NCBI GenBank assembly: GCA_904502185.1
Contig: CAJGDX010000064.1
Span: 1 to 12,964 of the forward strand
Length of the DNA: 12,964 bases
DNA from: an uncultured Bacteroidaceae bacterium
GTDB lineage: Bacteria > Bacteroidota > Bacteroidia > Bacteroidales > Bacteroidaceae
Reading direction: 5' to 3'
The notes under the pieces: model-generated
The model's input: only the letters and a program-made list of their open reading frames with translations
Databases searched by the model: none
What the model was told of the DNA's origin: nothing
In this document: positions 1 to 7,920 of the stretch, one piece after another
Position numbering within the stretch: the stretch's first letter is position 1
Layout: each line of letters opens with the position of its first letter
Program-made: the position numbers and the translations under genes

Positions 1-542
1 ATGATGGCGGCAAGGTCTTCCATTTTGGTCTGTAGTATTTTACAACCTTCGATGTTATCCACCCTTACTACAAGAAATTCTATTATTTTCTCGGGGAGCG
101 TCAGAGGTTGCTGACTCCATATTTGTGCGCTTTTCTGCTGCGCGCGTTGGCTTATCTGGTTCAGGATGTTCATCAGGAATATCTCGTATTTTGCAAACTC
201 CTTGAACAGATAGGATTTTTCTATCGTCAGTATGTCGCATTCGCTCTTGGCGTAGTAGCTGCGGCAGTAGAATGGCGAGCGTCCGAAGAGTGAGTAGGGT
301 TCGAATGTGAAATGTCCCTGTTGCTCCTCGGTCAGTGTGTATTCTCCGCCCGGTGACATGCATTGCGATACGATGGTTCCACGCATCAGTGTCATCAGAT
401 TGTTGCAGGGCGCTCCTTGTGATACAATAAGTTCGCCTTCGTTGTAGTGGGTGAACTCCAGTTTCACTTTATCGAGTATGGCTGTTATATCGTCTTTGCT
501 CATACCCTGAAAGTAGGGTAGGCACATCAGGCTTTCGTACAT
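1..542 (-). CDS. Crp/Fnr-family transcriptional regulator, 3' part cut off by window edge
   Basis: Reading the minus strand from the ATG at 540-542 gives an uninterrupted frame of 180 codons to the left edge. It starts MYESLMCLPYFQGMSKDDI, then has a cyclic-nucleotide-binding-type beta-roll (about residues 20-110, with LMRGTIVSQ and PYSLFGRSPFY), a long linker helix (FKEFAKYEIFLMNILNQIS, about 125-145) and the first part of a winged helix (KILQTKMEDLAAII), where the window ends. This order is that of Crp/Fnr regulators, and the N-terminal wording matches the small regulators common in Bacteroidota. The remaining HTH and the stop codon lie outside. The frame stays open upstream to a TAG at about 639, with a TTG near 580 as a possible earlier start, but ATG 542 fits the family N-terminus best. 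The phosphate-binding cassette lacks the usual Glu and Arg that hold cAMP, so the ligand is unknown. It is divergent from miaA. Confidence 0.82.
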   Translation of the reverse strand, partial: MYESLMCLPYFQGMSKDDITAILDKVKLEFTHYNEGELIVSQGAPCNNLMTLMRGTIVSQCMSPGGEYTLTEEQQGHFTFEPYSLFGRSPFYCRSYYAKSECDILTIEKSYLFKEFAKYEIFLMNILNQISQRAQQKSAQIWSQQPLTLPEKIIEFLVVRVDNIEGCKILQTKMEDLAAI

Positions 543-653
543 TGTCGTAATAAAATATTTCAGATTTATCCCTATATAGTCCAAACGAGCAAAATATTCG
601 AAGCTTGCTTCGTCGTATTTTACTGCGAGTGCAGGCTATGTTCGGCCTAATGC

Positions 654-661
654 CAAAGATA
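654..661 (-). promoter_or_regulatory. Candidate -7 box for the Crp/Fnr-like gene
   Basis: The minus strand reads TATCTTTG here, an exact match to the Bacteroidota -7 consensus TAnnTTTG. The only nearby -33 candidate on that strand is CTTG (685-688), with a 23-base spacer that is a little too long. Transcription would start about 100 bases before the proposed start codon. This is a motif match only. Confidence 0.4.
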
Positions 662-777
662 CTCTCATTTATCTGCAATTGTCGCAAGATATGCCGCATA
701 TTTTGTTTTTTTAACTACGTGGCAGCATTTTCCGCTCGCAGACGCGGTGGTGTGTCGGTGAAGTTGTTGCGGTTTTA

Positions 778-809
778 TTTCGAGATTAGGAAGATTATAT
801 CTATTTTTG
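778..809 (+). promoter_or_regulatory. Candidate Bacteroidota-type promoter for the miaA operon
   Basis: A -33-like TTTC at 778-781 and a perfect -7 box TATTTTTG at 802-809 are separated by 20 bases, the usual spacing. Transcription would begin around 815, leaving a short leader of about 25 bases before the ATG at 840. The rest of the divergent spacer (543-777) holds no gene I can support; reading frames there show no recognisable protein. Confidence 0.55.
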
Positions 810-839
810 TCTTCTCTTATATCCGATTAATGCTTTAAC

Positions 840-1784
840 ATGCAACCGATGTCAGAAAGATATGATTTAATTTCAATCGTGGGACCCACAGCCTGCGGAA
901 AGACAGCTCTTGCTGTGGAGGTTGCGCGTGCCATGGGTGGCGAGGTGCTGAGTGCCGACAGTCGTCAGGTCTATCGTGGAATGGATATCGGCACCGGTAA
1001 GGATCTTGCCGAATATGGCTGTGGCGCGACGGCTGTTCCCTATCATCTTATTGATATTGTGGATGCTGGCGAAAAGTATAATCTTTTTGAATTTCAACGT
1101 GATTTCCTGTCGGCTTACAACGATGTTGTTTCGCGTGGTGCGCTCCCTGTGCTGTGCGGTGGCAGTGGTCTGTATGTCGAGTCTGTGTTGAAGGGTTACC
1201 GCTTGATTCCTGTTCCCGAAAATGAGGAGCTGCGTGCGCAGTTGGCTGGAAAATCGCTGGAGGAACTGACCCGTATGCTGGCTTCGTACAAGACGCTGCA
1301 TAATACGACGGATGTTGATACGGCTAAACGTGCCATACGTGCCATAGAAATAGAGGAGTATTATGCCCGTACTCCGGTGGATGAGCGTGAATTCCCTCTG
1401 CTCTCTTCGCTGATAATTGGTGTGGATGTTGAGCGCGATGTTCGTCGCGAACGTATCAGTCGACGCCTGGCGGCTCGTCTGCAAGAGGGACTTGTCGACG
1501 AGGTCAAACAGCTTCTCGACAAAGGTCTTACCCCCGAACAACTGATATACTATGGCCTTGAATACAAGTATGTGACACTCTATCTTACGGGTGTCATGAG
1601 CTACGACGAAATGTCAAAGGGGCTGGAAACTGCCATACATCAGTTTGCCAAAAGGCAGATGACGTGGTTCAGGGGCATGGAGCGCCGTGGACTGAAAATT
1701 AATTGGATAGATGCATCTTTGCCCATGGCGGAAAAGGTGGAAATTATAAAGAATATGTACAACGATGGTTGCAGCAAAGCTTAA
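840..1784 (+). CDS. miaA: tRNA dimethylallyltransferase (MiaA)
   Basis: MiaA transfers a dimethylallyl group to N6 of adenosine-37 in tRNAs that read UNN codons. It is a cytoplasmic P-loop enzyme. The 314-residue product has the ATP/DMAPP-site P-loop GPTACGKT (15-22), the DSRQVYRGMDIGTGK segment (40-54), HLIDIVDAGEKY (69-80), GGSGLY (107-112) and near the C-terminus QFAKRQMTWFRGMERRG. Length is normal for the family. Two details differ from the textbook enzyme: the 'IGYKE' region reads YYGLEYKYV, and the Arg pair before AKRQ is replaced by IHQF. I recall this variant as one of two MiaA paralogues in many Bacteroidota, so a second miaA elsewhere in the genome is likely. The start is ATG 840 or ATG 849; both leave the P-loop intact. 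It is first in an operon, and the next gene starts inside its 3' end. Confidence 0.93.
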   Translation: MQPMSERYDLISIVGPTACGKTALAVEVARAMGGEVLSADSRQVYRGMDIGTGKDLAEYGCGATAVPYHLIDIVDAGEKYNLFEFQRDFLSAYNDVVSRGALPVLCGGSGLYVESVLKGYRLIPVPENEELRAQLAGKSLEELTRMLASYKTLHNTTDVDTAKRAIRAIEIEEYYARTPVDEREFPLLSSLIIGVDVERDVRRERISRRLAARLQEGLVDEVKQLLDKGLTPEQLIYYGLEYKYVTLYLTGVMSYDEMSKGLETAIHQFAKRQMTWFRGMERRGLKINWIDASLPMAEKVEIIKNMYNDGCSKA

Positions 1785-2700
1785 CGACCGTCGCCGTTGG
1801 GGTATAATATACTGCCCACGCATCGGTGCGGTGAACAAAATAAAGAAATGGCGCGAGATAAGGTCTTATCTTGTGGAGAGGGGTGTGACGTACGACTACA
1901 TACAGTCCGAGGACTATGGCTCGGTGGAACGTCTGGCCTGTATGCTGGCCGACAATGGCTACGAAACAATTGTGGTGGTCGGTGGCGATGGTGCGCTGCA
2001 GGATGCCATAAATGGAATTATGTCTTCGGAGAAGCGCGGTAATGTGTCGCTTGGCATCATTCCCAATGGTATTGCAAATGACTTTGCAAATTATTGGGGA
2101 CTGAGCGAGAAGGACTACAAGGCTGCGGTCGATTGTATTGTTGCCGGCCGTTCACGACTGATTGATGTAGGTTATTGCTCCTACTCAACCGAGGAGGGCG
2201 AAAAGAAACGCTATTTCCTTAATGCTGTGAATTTTGGACTCAGCGCAAACATTGTGGAACTTTCCAATAGAAAGGTGAAATCTCCGTTTGCCAAGAATAT
2301 ATCTTATGCCCGAAGCCTGTTCCTGCTGTTGCTGAACCGCAACAGCTACGACATGAAGCTGCGCCTGAACAATCGCACGGTGGAGTCTCCGTTGATGTTG
2401 CTGTGTGTGGGTAATGCCCGTGGCTATGGAATGACTCCCAGTGCTGTGCCCTACAATGGCTTTATGGATGTTTCGGCAATAAAGAAACCCAAATTCTTTG
2501 GCCTTGTACAGGGGCTTTATATGATGTTCAAACGTCGCATAATGAACTACAAACTGATGGAGCCGTTCCGTACCAAAGAGGTGATTGTGGAGAGCGTTGG
2601 TGGTGCTGCGGCTGGAATTGACGGACGTCCGTTCTCGCCTACCTATCCACTGACTATCGGCATACTGAAGGAGGAACTGAATTTGATAATACCTAAGTGA
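1765..2700 (+). CDS. Diacylglycerol/sphingosine kinase-like lipid kinase family protein
   Basis: The product (311 residues) belongs to the DAGK-catalytic family (DgkB, YegS, BmrU, sphingosine kinases), which phosphorylate lipid hydroxyls with ATP. Visible motifs are the N-terminal WGIIYCPRIG strand-loop, IVVVGGDGALQDAINGI (69-85, the family's GGDGT nucleotide loop) and LGIIPNGIANDF (96-107, the family's GTxND loop). The C-terminal beta domain ends in AAGIDGRPF, corresponding to the usual 'DGE' region. In both diagnostic loops the usual Thr is replaced (GGDGA and NGIAND), and the terminal Glu of DGE is Arg, so activity should not be assumed. I recall similar changes in Bacteroidota homologues, so this is probably a conserved variant rather than decay. 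The ATG at 1765 overlaps miaA by 20 bases in another frame, suggesting translational coupling. No other ATG start would keep the first strand. The lipid substrate cannot be read from sequence. Confidence 0.8.
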   Translation: MVAAKLNDRRRWGIIYCPRIGAVNKIKKWREIRSYLVERGVTYDYIQSEDYGSVERLACMLADNGYETIVVVGGDGALQDAINGIMSSEKRGNVSLGIIPNGIANDFANYWGLSEKDYKAAVDCIVAGRSRLIDVGYCSYSTEEGEKKRYFLNAVNFGLSANIVELSNRKVKSPFAKNISYARSLFLLLLNRNSYDMKLRLNNRTVESPLMLLCVGNARGYGMTPSAVPYNGFMDVSAIKKPKFFGLVQGLYMMFKRRIMNYKLMEPFRTKEVIVESVGGAAAGIDGRPFSPTYPLTIGILKEELNLIIPK

Positions 2701-2717
2701 AACAAAATATTTGAAAT

Positions 2718-3521
2718 ATGACTATACGTGATTTAACCGCTACCGACAATTTCTTTCTGCTCGCAGGCCCTTGCGTCATCGAGAGCGAGGATATGGCAAT
2801 GAGAATTGCCGAGAAGATTGTTTCGTTGACAACTGACAGAAATATTCCTTACGTGTTCAAAGGTTCGTACAGAAAGGCTAATCGCTCGCGTCTGGACTCT
2901 TTTACCGGCATTGGCGACGAGAATGCTTTGCGTGTGCTGCGTAAGGTGCGAGAGACTTTTAATATTCCTGTTGTCACAGATATTCATTCTGCCGAAGAGG
3001 CTGAAATGGCTGCTGAATATGTCGATGTCCTGCAGATTCCTGCATTCCTCTGCCGTCAGACGGACCTGTTGATGGCTGCTGCAAAGACCGGCCGCATCGT
3101 GAACATCAAGAAGGGACAATTCCTTTCGCCTCAGGCGATGAAGTTTGCTGCCGAGAAGGTTGTCGCCGAGGGTGGCGAGGGTCGTGTGATGCTTACCGAG
3201 CGTGGTACTACATTCGGCTATCAGGATCTTGTTGTTGACTTCCGTGGTATTCCGCAGATGAAGGCTTTTGGCTATCCGGTGATAATGGATATTACTCACT
3301 CGTTGCAGCAGCCCAATCAGACTGCCGGCGTAACGGGTGGAATGCCTGAACTTATAGAGACTATGGCTAAGGCTGCCATTGCCGTAGGTGTTGACGGATT
3401 GTTTATTGAGACACACGAGGATCCCACTGTTGCCAAGAGCGATGGTGCCAACATGCTGAAACTTGACCTTCTCGAGGGATTGCTTGACAGACTGCTGCGT
3501 ATCAGGGCTGCTGTCCGTTAA
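2718..3521 (+). CDS. kdsA: 3-deoxy-8-phosphooctulonate (KDO-8-P) synthase
   Basis: KdsA condenses phosphoenolpyruvate with arabinose-5-phosphate to give KDO-8-phosphate, the precursor of the inner-core sugar of lipopolysaccharide. The 267-residue product carries every family block: LAGPCVIES (15-23), FKGSYRKANRS (47-57), VTDIHS (86-91), QIPAFLCRQTDLL (106-118), NIKKGQFLSPQAM (129-141), TERGTTFGYQDLVVDFRG (160-177), DITHSLQQP (191-199) and FIETHEDP (229-236). Cys19, His194, Glu231 and Asp242 align with the four metal ligands of the metal-dependent class (Aquifex type). E. coli KdsA has Asn at the Cys position, so this should be a metalloenzyme. It lies 17 bases after the lipid-kinase-like gene and is the last gene of the miaA operon. 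Confidence 0.96.
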   Translation: MTIRDLTATDNFFLLAGPCVIESEDMAMRIAEKIVSLTTDRNIPYVFKGSYRKANRSRLDSFTGIGDENALRVLRKVRETFNIPVVTDIHSAEEAEMAAEYVDVLQIPAFLCRQTDLLMAAAKTGRIVNIKKGQFLSPQAMKFAAEKVVAEGGEGRVMLTERGTTFGYQDLVVDFRGIPQMKAFGYPVIMDITHSLQQPNQTAGVTGGMPELIETMAKAAIAVGVDGLFIETHEDPTVAKSDGANMLKLDLLEGLLDRLLRIRAAVR

Positions 3522-3543
3522 TAACCGAGTGGTTTTTTAGATT

Positions 3544-3580
3544 AAAGAGGCTGTGACGTTAAAATGTGCAGCCTCTTTTT
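3544..3580 (+). terminator. Rho-independent terminator after kdsA
   Basis: A perfect 10-bp stem (AAAGAGGCTG at 3544-3553 pairing with CAGCCTCTTT at 3569-3578) with a 15-base loop ends in a run of five T (3576-3580). It sits 23 bases after the kdsA stop codon and closes the miaA operon. Confidence 0.85.
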
Positions 3581-3654
3581 GCAGTGTGACGGCAGCCGGT
3601 GTCTCTTGCTGCTGTTTATGTTGGCTGCGACAGCTTTTTTGAACCACCACAATC

Positions 3655-5793
3655 ATGCCTCACGTTAATAATATATATAGTGTGATGAATTTGAATAACC
3701 GACATATAATATGCTTTTTCCTGTGCCTGCTGTTCCTGCTGCCGGTGAACGTGGCGGGGCAGGGTGTGACGGCTGACAGCATTATGGGCAGGTTGTTCAG
3801 TGTGGTTGCCAATGGTGACGAGGCCTGCGAGTTTTTCGGCGATTTATATGTGAAGCAACGAGTCGAAGTCATAAAGAATAATCTTGCGTTGAATACATTC
3901 CCAGATATGACACGCTTCGACAAGGGGGTGAAAGATTATGTCACGGAGCTCTTCTACGAGGTCTGCTGTAACAGGTATGGGGTGCTGGAGATGCGCCGTA
4001 AAAGTTACAATACCAGTTTCAAACACGGTAAGGGTGAAATAGAGAGGTTTGTCGATTTTTTAAAGGTCAATCCCTATGAAAAACGATTCCTTCTGGGTGG
4101 GGTCTATTCGCCGCTGTCGCCTGAATTTAGCAAGTATTACACCTATCGCATAGATTCCATTGATACTCTTGCACGGACAGTCAGGGTCGTGTATGAGCAT
4201 AAATTTGAAAATATCAGGCTTCTTGAACGTGGATGGCTGCTGCTTGACGATTCGTGCCGTGTGAAGGAGTTCTTTATGCAGGGCTGGGATGAGCAGAGCC
4301 GGTTTAGTGCGCTCTATAAGATGAAACTATATAGTGGCTGTAATGTGGTCGACAGGGTCTCTGTGGATATTGATTATAATTTTCTTGGTAATAAGTTGAA
4401 TATAGTCGGTGAGGGCGTTTATAGTTATGACCGTGTGTCGACGGCTGAATATCTCCCTTCTGATACTGATAAGTATAATCTTGGTAGTGGGGCTGATGTC
4501 CCGTGGGATACGGCGCGTGTACGCAATCACTCGGCGTATGCAGTGGCTCACAGGCCATTGTCGCTTAAAGAGGATGAACGCCTGTTGCTTGGCGAACTTG
4601 ACACACTGTTCGACAGACGGGTCAGCAGTAGTAAGTCGTGGGCGTGGGAGGTCGGCGACCAAATGATAAGCAGCCTTTCGTATGAGTGGCGCGGTGGCGG
4701 TGTTAAGTTTTCTCCGTTGATAGATCCTTCGCATGTCGATTACAGTACAAGTCGCGGACTCTCTTATAAACTTTCTATGAATGTGCGTAGTACGTTTGGC
4801 GGCGTTCGGGAGTTGCGCTTGAAACCTCAGGTGGGATACAATTTTAAGCAAAAGGCTTTTTACTGGAATGTGGCAGGCACTTACGCCTACAATGTGTCGC
4901 GTCCTGCGCGTGTGGGTGTCGATTTCGGTGAAGGTAACCGTATGTACAGCAGTGTCGCGCTCGACAGAATAAAGTCGGTTGCGCTCGACTCGCTTGACTT
5001 TAAAAATTTGAACCTTAACTATTTTCGTAACTTTTATGCCGAGGCGTTCCACGAGTCGGAACTGGTCAACGGCCTACAGATGCTGCTTGGTGTTAACTTC
5101 CATCGAAGGGTCTTGAAAGGGGATGCAAACAAGCAGCTGGGACAGCACGATATATTGCTGCAAAAAAAGTATGTACAGTTCGCCCCGCACCTACGCCTTA
5201 CATGGCAACCGGGAACCTATTATTATATGAATGGTGGCAGGAAAATCAATCTTGGTTCGTCGCATCCGGTAGTTGCGTGGGATGTGGAGCAGGGTATGAG
5301 TGGAGTTCTTGGTTCCAATAGCAAATATATGCGTTCCGAACTGGATGTACAGTATCATTGTGGCGTGAAAGGGGGCAATACTCTGTATCTGCGTTTTGGT
5401 GCAGGTGGATACTTCTATACTAAGGATGTCTATTTTGTCGATTACAGCTTCCTGAAACAGAATAACCTGCCTGTCAACCGCAGCGAAGAGCTGGGTGGTG
5501 TATTCCAACTGCTCGACTCGGAATGGTATAACTCGGCAAGTAAATATCTGCGTGCAAATGCCACCCTTGAGGCGCCGTTCCTTGTTCTTCACCGCCTCTT
5601 CCCGCAGACGAAATATTTGCAGAATGAGTATATCTATTACAACGTGCTATTCATTTCCCAACTCCATCCCTACATGGAAGCAGGCTATGGCGTCGCCACC
5701 CCTTATGTCGATGCCGGACTGTTTGTAAGTTCGCAAAATTTAAAACCACATCGCATAGGCTGTAAAATCAGTTTCTCGCTCTTCTCCGACTGA
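3655..5793 (+). CDS. DUF5686-family outer-membrane beta-barrel protein
   Basis: The 712-residue product starts with a signal peptide: a short polar stretch (NLNNRH), a hydrophobic core (IICFFLCLLFLLPVNV) and a likely cut near VAG-QG (34-36). If ATG 3685 is used instead of 3655, the signal peptide has a more normal n-region, so 3685 is a real alternative start. The body resembles the DUF5686 family. It has a mixed N-terminal part (about 40-310), the HRPLSLKEDERLL segment also seen in homologues as 'RPVPLTEEE', then alternating aromatic strands up to the C-terminus (GCKISFSLFSD), as in an outer-membrane barrel. Many members carry an N-terminal carboxypeptidase-regulatory-like domain; this one lacks it. 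Function of the family is not known to me. It stands alone between the kdsA terminator and the promoter at 5882, and I saw no convincing promoter of its own. Confidence 0.72.
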   Translation: MPHVNNIYSVMNLNNRHIICFFLCLLFLLPVNVAGQGVTADSIMGRLFSVVANGDEACEFFGDLYVKQRVEVIKNNLALNTFPDMTRFDKGVKDYVTELFYEVCCNRYGVLEMRRKSYNTSFKHGKGEIERFVDFLKVNPYEKRFLLGGVYSPLSPEFSKYYTYRIDSIDTLARTVRVVYEHKFENIRLLERGWLLLDDSCRVKEFFMQGWDEQSRFSALYKMKLYSGCNVVDRVSVDIDYNFLGNKLNIVGEGVYSYDRVSTAEYLPSDTDKYNLGSGADVPWDTARVRNHSAYAVAHRPLSLKEDERLLLGELDTLFDRRVSSSKSWAWEVGDQMISSLSYEWRGGGVKFSPLIDPSHVDYSTSRGLSYKLSMNVRSTFGGVRELRLKPQVGYNFKQKAFYWNVAGTYAYNVSRPARVGVDFGEGNRMYSSVALDRIKSVALDSLDFKNLNLNYFRNFYAEAFHESELVNGLQMLLGVNFHRRVLKGDANKQLGQHDILLQKKYVQFAPHLRLTWQPGTYYYMNGGRKINLGSSHPVVAWDVEQGMSGVLGSNSKYMRSELDVQYHCGVKGGNTLYLRFGAGGYFYTKDVYFVDYSFLKQNNLPVNRSEELGGVFQLLDSEWYNSASKYLRANATLEAPFLVLHRLFPQTKYLQNEYIYYNVLFISQLHPYMEAGYGVATPYVDAGLFVSSQNLKPHRIGCKISFSLFSD

Positions 5794-5881
5794 CAATAAT
5801 CTTGTTTTCGGCTCGATAATGGAAATAAAAACAGCCGTTTACATCTATTTTTTGCTTTTTTTGAAAAAAAATCCCGTTTAA

Positions 5882-5913
5882 GTTGTTAATGTGTTTAATA
5901 ATCCCTAAATTTG
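5882..5913 (+). promoter_or_regulatory. Bacteroidota-type promoter for the glucan operon
   Basis: GTTG at 5882-5885 (3 of 4 to TTTG) is followed after 20 bases by TAAATTTG at 5906-5913, a perfect TAnnTTTG -7 box. Transcription should begin near 5920, giving a leader of about 55 bases. Just there, GCATG (5920-5924) and CATGC (5931-5935) could form a small 5' hairpin. The upstream part of the spacer (5794-5881) is AT-rich and shows no terminator hairpin I can support. Confidence 0.65.
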
Positions 5914-5974
5914 AAAAGTGCATGTTGTAGCATGCCGCGAATGAAGAATTTTTTTAAGAAAATAGTTGTAAAAG

Positions 5975-7906
5975 ATGAGTTATTTACGCTTTGATAAGAC
6001 TCTCATGACGAATCTTGAAGAGACTCTGCCCAGGGAGATACTTCGCACGAACCGTTCGGGAGCCTACCATTGTACTACTATTGTTGATTGTAATACAAGA
6101 AAATATCATGGCCTGCTTGTTATTCCCATCCCTGAACTCGATGATGAGAACCATGTATTGCTCTCATCACTCGATGCAACGGTGATACAGCACGGCGCGG
6201 AGTTTAACTTGGGCTTGCATAAGTTCCGTGGCGATAACTATTCCCCCAGAGGGCATAAGTATATCCGTGAATATGAATGTGAGAAGGTGCCTACAACGTG
6301 GTATCGTGTGGGTGGCGTAATACTCAAGAAAGAGACTCTCTTCGAACACTACGAGAATCGCATCCTTATACGATATACATTGGTGGATGCACATTCGGCG
6401 ACTACATTGCGTTTCCGCCCGTTCCTCGCCTTCCGAAGCGTGCGCCAGTATACTCATGAGAATTCTGCTGCCAGCCGCGAATACCAGCTTGTCGACAATG
6501 GCATTAAAACCTGTATGTATCCCGGTTATCCCGATTTGTACATGCAGTTCAACAAAAAGAATGAATTTATATTCCAGCCCGACTGGTATCGTGGCATGGA
6601 GTATCCAAAGGAGCAGGAGAGAGGCTACGACTCAAATGAGGACCTCTACGTACCCGGCTACTTCGAAATGCAGATTAAGAAAGGCGAAAGCATTGTCTTT
6701 GCTGCAGGCGTGAAAGAGGTTAAGACACGTGGTCTTAAGAAGACTTTCGAAGAGGAAATGGACGAACGTACACCTCGTGACAATTTCCAGCACTGCCTGG
6801 TGAATGCGGCTCATCAGTTTACCAACCGTCAGAGCGGCGAGGCCTACATTCTTGCCGGTTATCCTTGGTTCAAGTGCCGTGCACGCGATATGTTCATATC
6901 TCTGCCCGGATTGACATTGGCTATCAACGAGCAGTTCAAATATGACGAGGTGATGGTGACTGCATGCAAGGCTCTGCGCTGTTTCATGAATGGCGAACCA
7001 AATGACTTGAAGGTTACCGAAATGGAACACCCCGACGTGTTGTTGTGGGCAGTGTGGTGCATACAGCAGTTTGCAAAGATGGTATCCAAAGAGGAGTGTG
7101 TCGCAAAATATGGTGCATTGCTCAAGGAGATTATGGAGTATATCTGTCAGGAGAAACATCCCAATCTGTTCCTGCATGGTAACGGATTGCTCTATACAAA
7201 TGGTCACGACAAGGCTGTTACATGGATGAACTCAACAGCAAATGGTCGTCCCGTCATTCCCCGTACAGGCTATGTTGTAGAGGTGAACGCTTTGTGGTAC
7301 AATGCGCTTCGCTTTGTGGCTGACATTTCGGGTGAAGGCAGTTTCAGCGATGGTTTGAACGAGCTGGCAGAAAAGGCTGCTGCTTCGTTCGTGGAAACAT
7401 TCCTGAACGAACATGGCTATCTGTTGGATTATGTCGATGGCAGAATGATGGATTGGAGTGTACGCCCCAATATGATATTTGCTGCGGCATTCGACTATTC
7501 TCCTCTGAATACACGCCAGAAAAAAGGCATTGTCGATATATGCTCAAGAGAGTTGCTGACACCTAAGGGCCTGCGTTCGCTCAGCCCCAAGAGTGGTGGT
7601 TACAATCCTAACTATGTGGGTCCGCAGAACCAGCGCGACTATGCTTATCATCAGGGTACTGCATGGCCTTGGTTGGCTGGATTCTATTTCGAGGCATATC
7701 TCAAGATATATAAAATGAGTGCGCTTGGCTTCATCGAGCGTCACATGATTGGTATCGAGGATGAGATGACATCGCACTGCATCGGTTCGCTTCCGGAACT
7801 CTTCGACGGTAACCCGCCTTTCAAAGGACGTGGAGCTGTATCGTTTGCAATGAATGTTGCCGAAATTCTGAGAACACTCTATTTATTAAGCAAGTATAAC
7901 TATTAA
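5975..7906 (+). CDS. Glycogen-debranching enzyme, amylo-alpha-1,6-glucosidase family (GH133)
   Basis: This 643-residue protein has the two-part build of bacterial debranching enzymes: an N-terminal GDE domain (about 15-245, with NRSGAYHCTTIVDCNTRKYHGLL at its core) and an (alpha/alpha)6 C-terminal domain (about 275-640). It should hydrolyse alpha-1,6 branch glucose from glycogen-like polymers in the cytoplasm; there is no signal peptide. By comparison with eukaryotic debranching enzyme, the acid/base pair is present: Asp305 in YPWFKCRARD (the 'WGRDT' site) and Glu608 in GSLPELFDG (the 'GLPEL' site). EVNALWYNAL (436-445) and YHQGTAWPWLAG (558-569) are also family blocks. Two blocks deviate: TWMN (415-418) instead of TWMD, and SFAMN (623-627) where many members have QAWS. 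These look like a Bacteroidota subtype. It is first in an operon, 14 bases before the GT4 gene. Confidence 0.9.
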   Translation: MSYLRFDKTLMTNLEETLPREILRTNRSGAYHCTTIVDCNTRKYHGLLVIPIPELDDENHVLLSSLDATVIQHGAEFNLGLHKFRGDNYSPRGHKYIREYECEKVPTTWYRVGGVILKKETLFEHYENRILIRYTLVDAHSATTLRFRPFLAFRSVRQYTHENSAASREYQLVDNGIKTCMYPGYPDLYMQFNKKNEFIFQPDWYRGMEYPKEQERGYDSNEDLYVPGYFEMQIKKGESIVFAAGVKEVKTRGLKKTFEEEMDERTPRDNFQHCLVNAAHQFTNRQSGEAYILAGYPWFKCRARDMFISLPGLTLAINEQFKYDEVMVTACKALRCFMNGEPNDLKVTEMEHPDVLLWAVWCIQQFAKMVSKEECVAKYGALLKEIMEYICQEKHPNLFLHGNGLLYTNGHDKAVTWMNSTANGRPVIPRTGYVVEVNALWYNALRFVADISGEGSFSDGLNELAEKAAASFVETFLNEHGYLLDYVDGRMMDWSVRPNMIFAAAFDYSPLNTRQKKGIVDICSRELLTPKGLRSLSPKSGGYNPNYVGPQNQRDYAYHQGTAWPWLAGFYFEAYLKIYKMSALGFIERHMIGIEDEMTSHCIGSLPELFDGNPPFKGRGAVSFAMNVAEILRTLYLLSKYNY

Positions 7907-7920
7907 TAGGAAGTACCGAT

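Noticed and set aside
55..363. Minus-strand frame of 102 codons near the left edge
   Set aside because: It is in a different frame from the Crp/Fnr-like protein, which covers the same bases with recognisable domains.
605..838. Possible small plus-strand protein (77 codons) upstream of miaA
   Set aside because: No family resemblance, and the frame contains the promoter elements for miaA; looks like chance reading of the spacer.
873..1541. Long minus-strand frame of 222 codons inside miaA
   Set aside because: It mirrors the miaA coding frame, has no recognisable motif and no promoter; an antisense shadow.
3581..3654. Possible promoter for the DUF5686 gene
   Set aside because: A TTTTTTG stretch near 3635 lacks the TA of TAnnTTTG and has no -33 box at proper spacing.
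4327..5052. Minus-strand frame of 241 codons inside the DUF5686 gene
   Set aside because: Composition is shadow-like (many Arg/Thr/His/Ile) with no domain signature, and the plus strand has a convincing protein.
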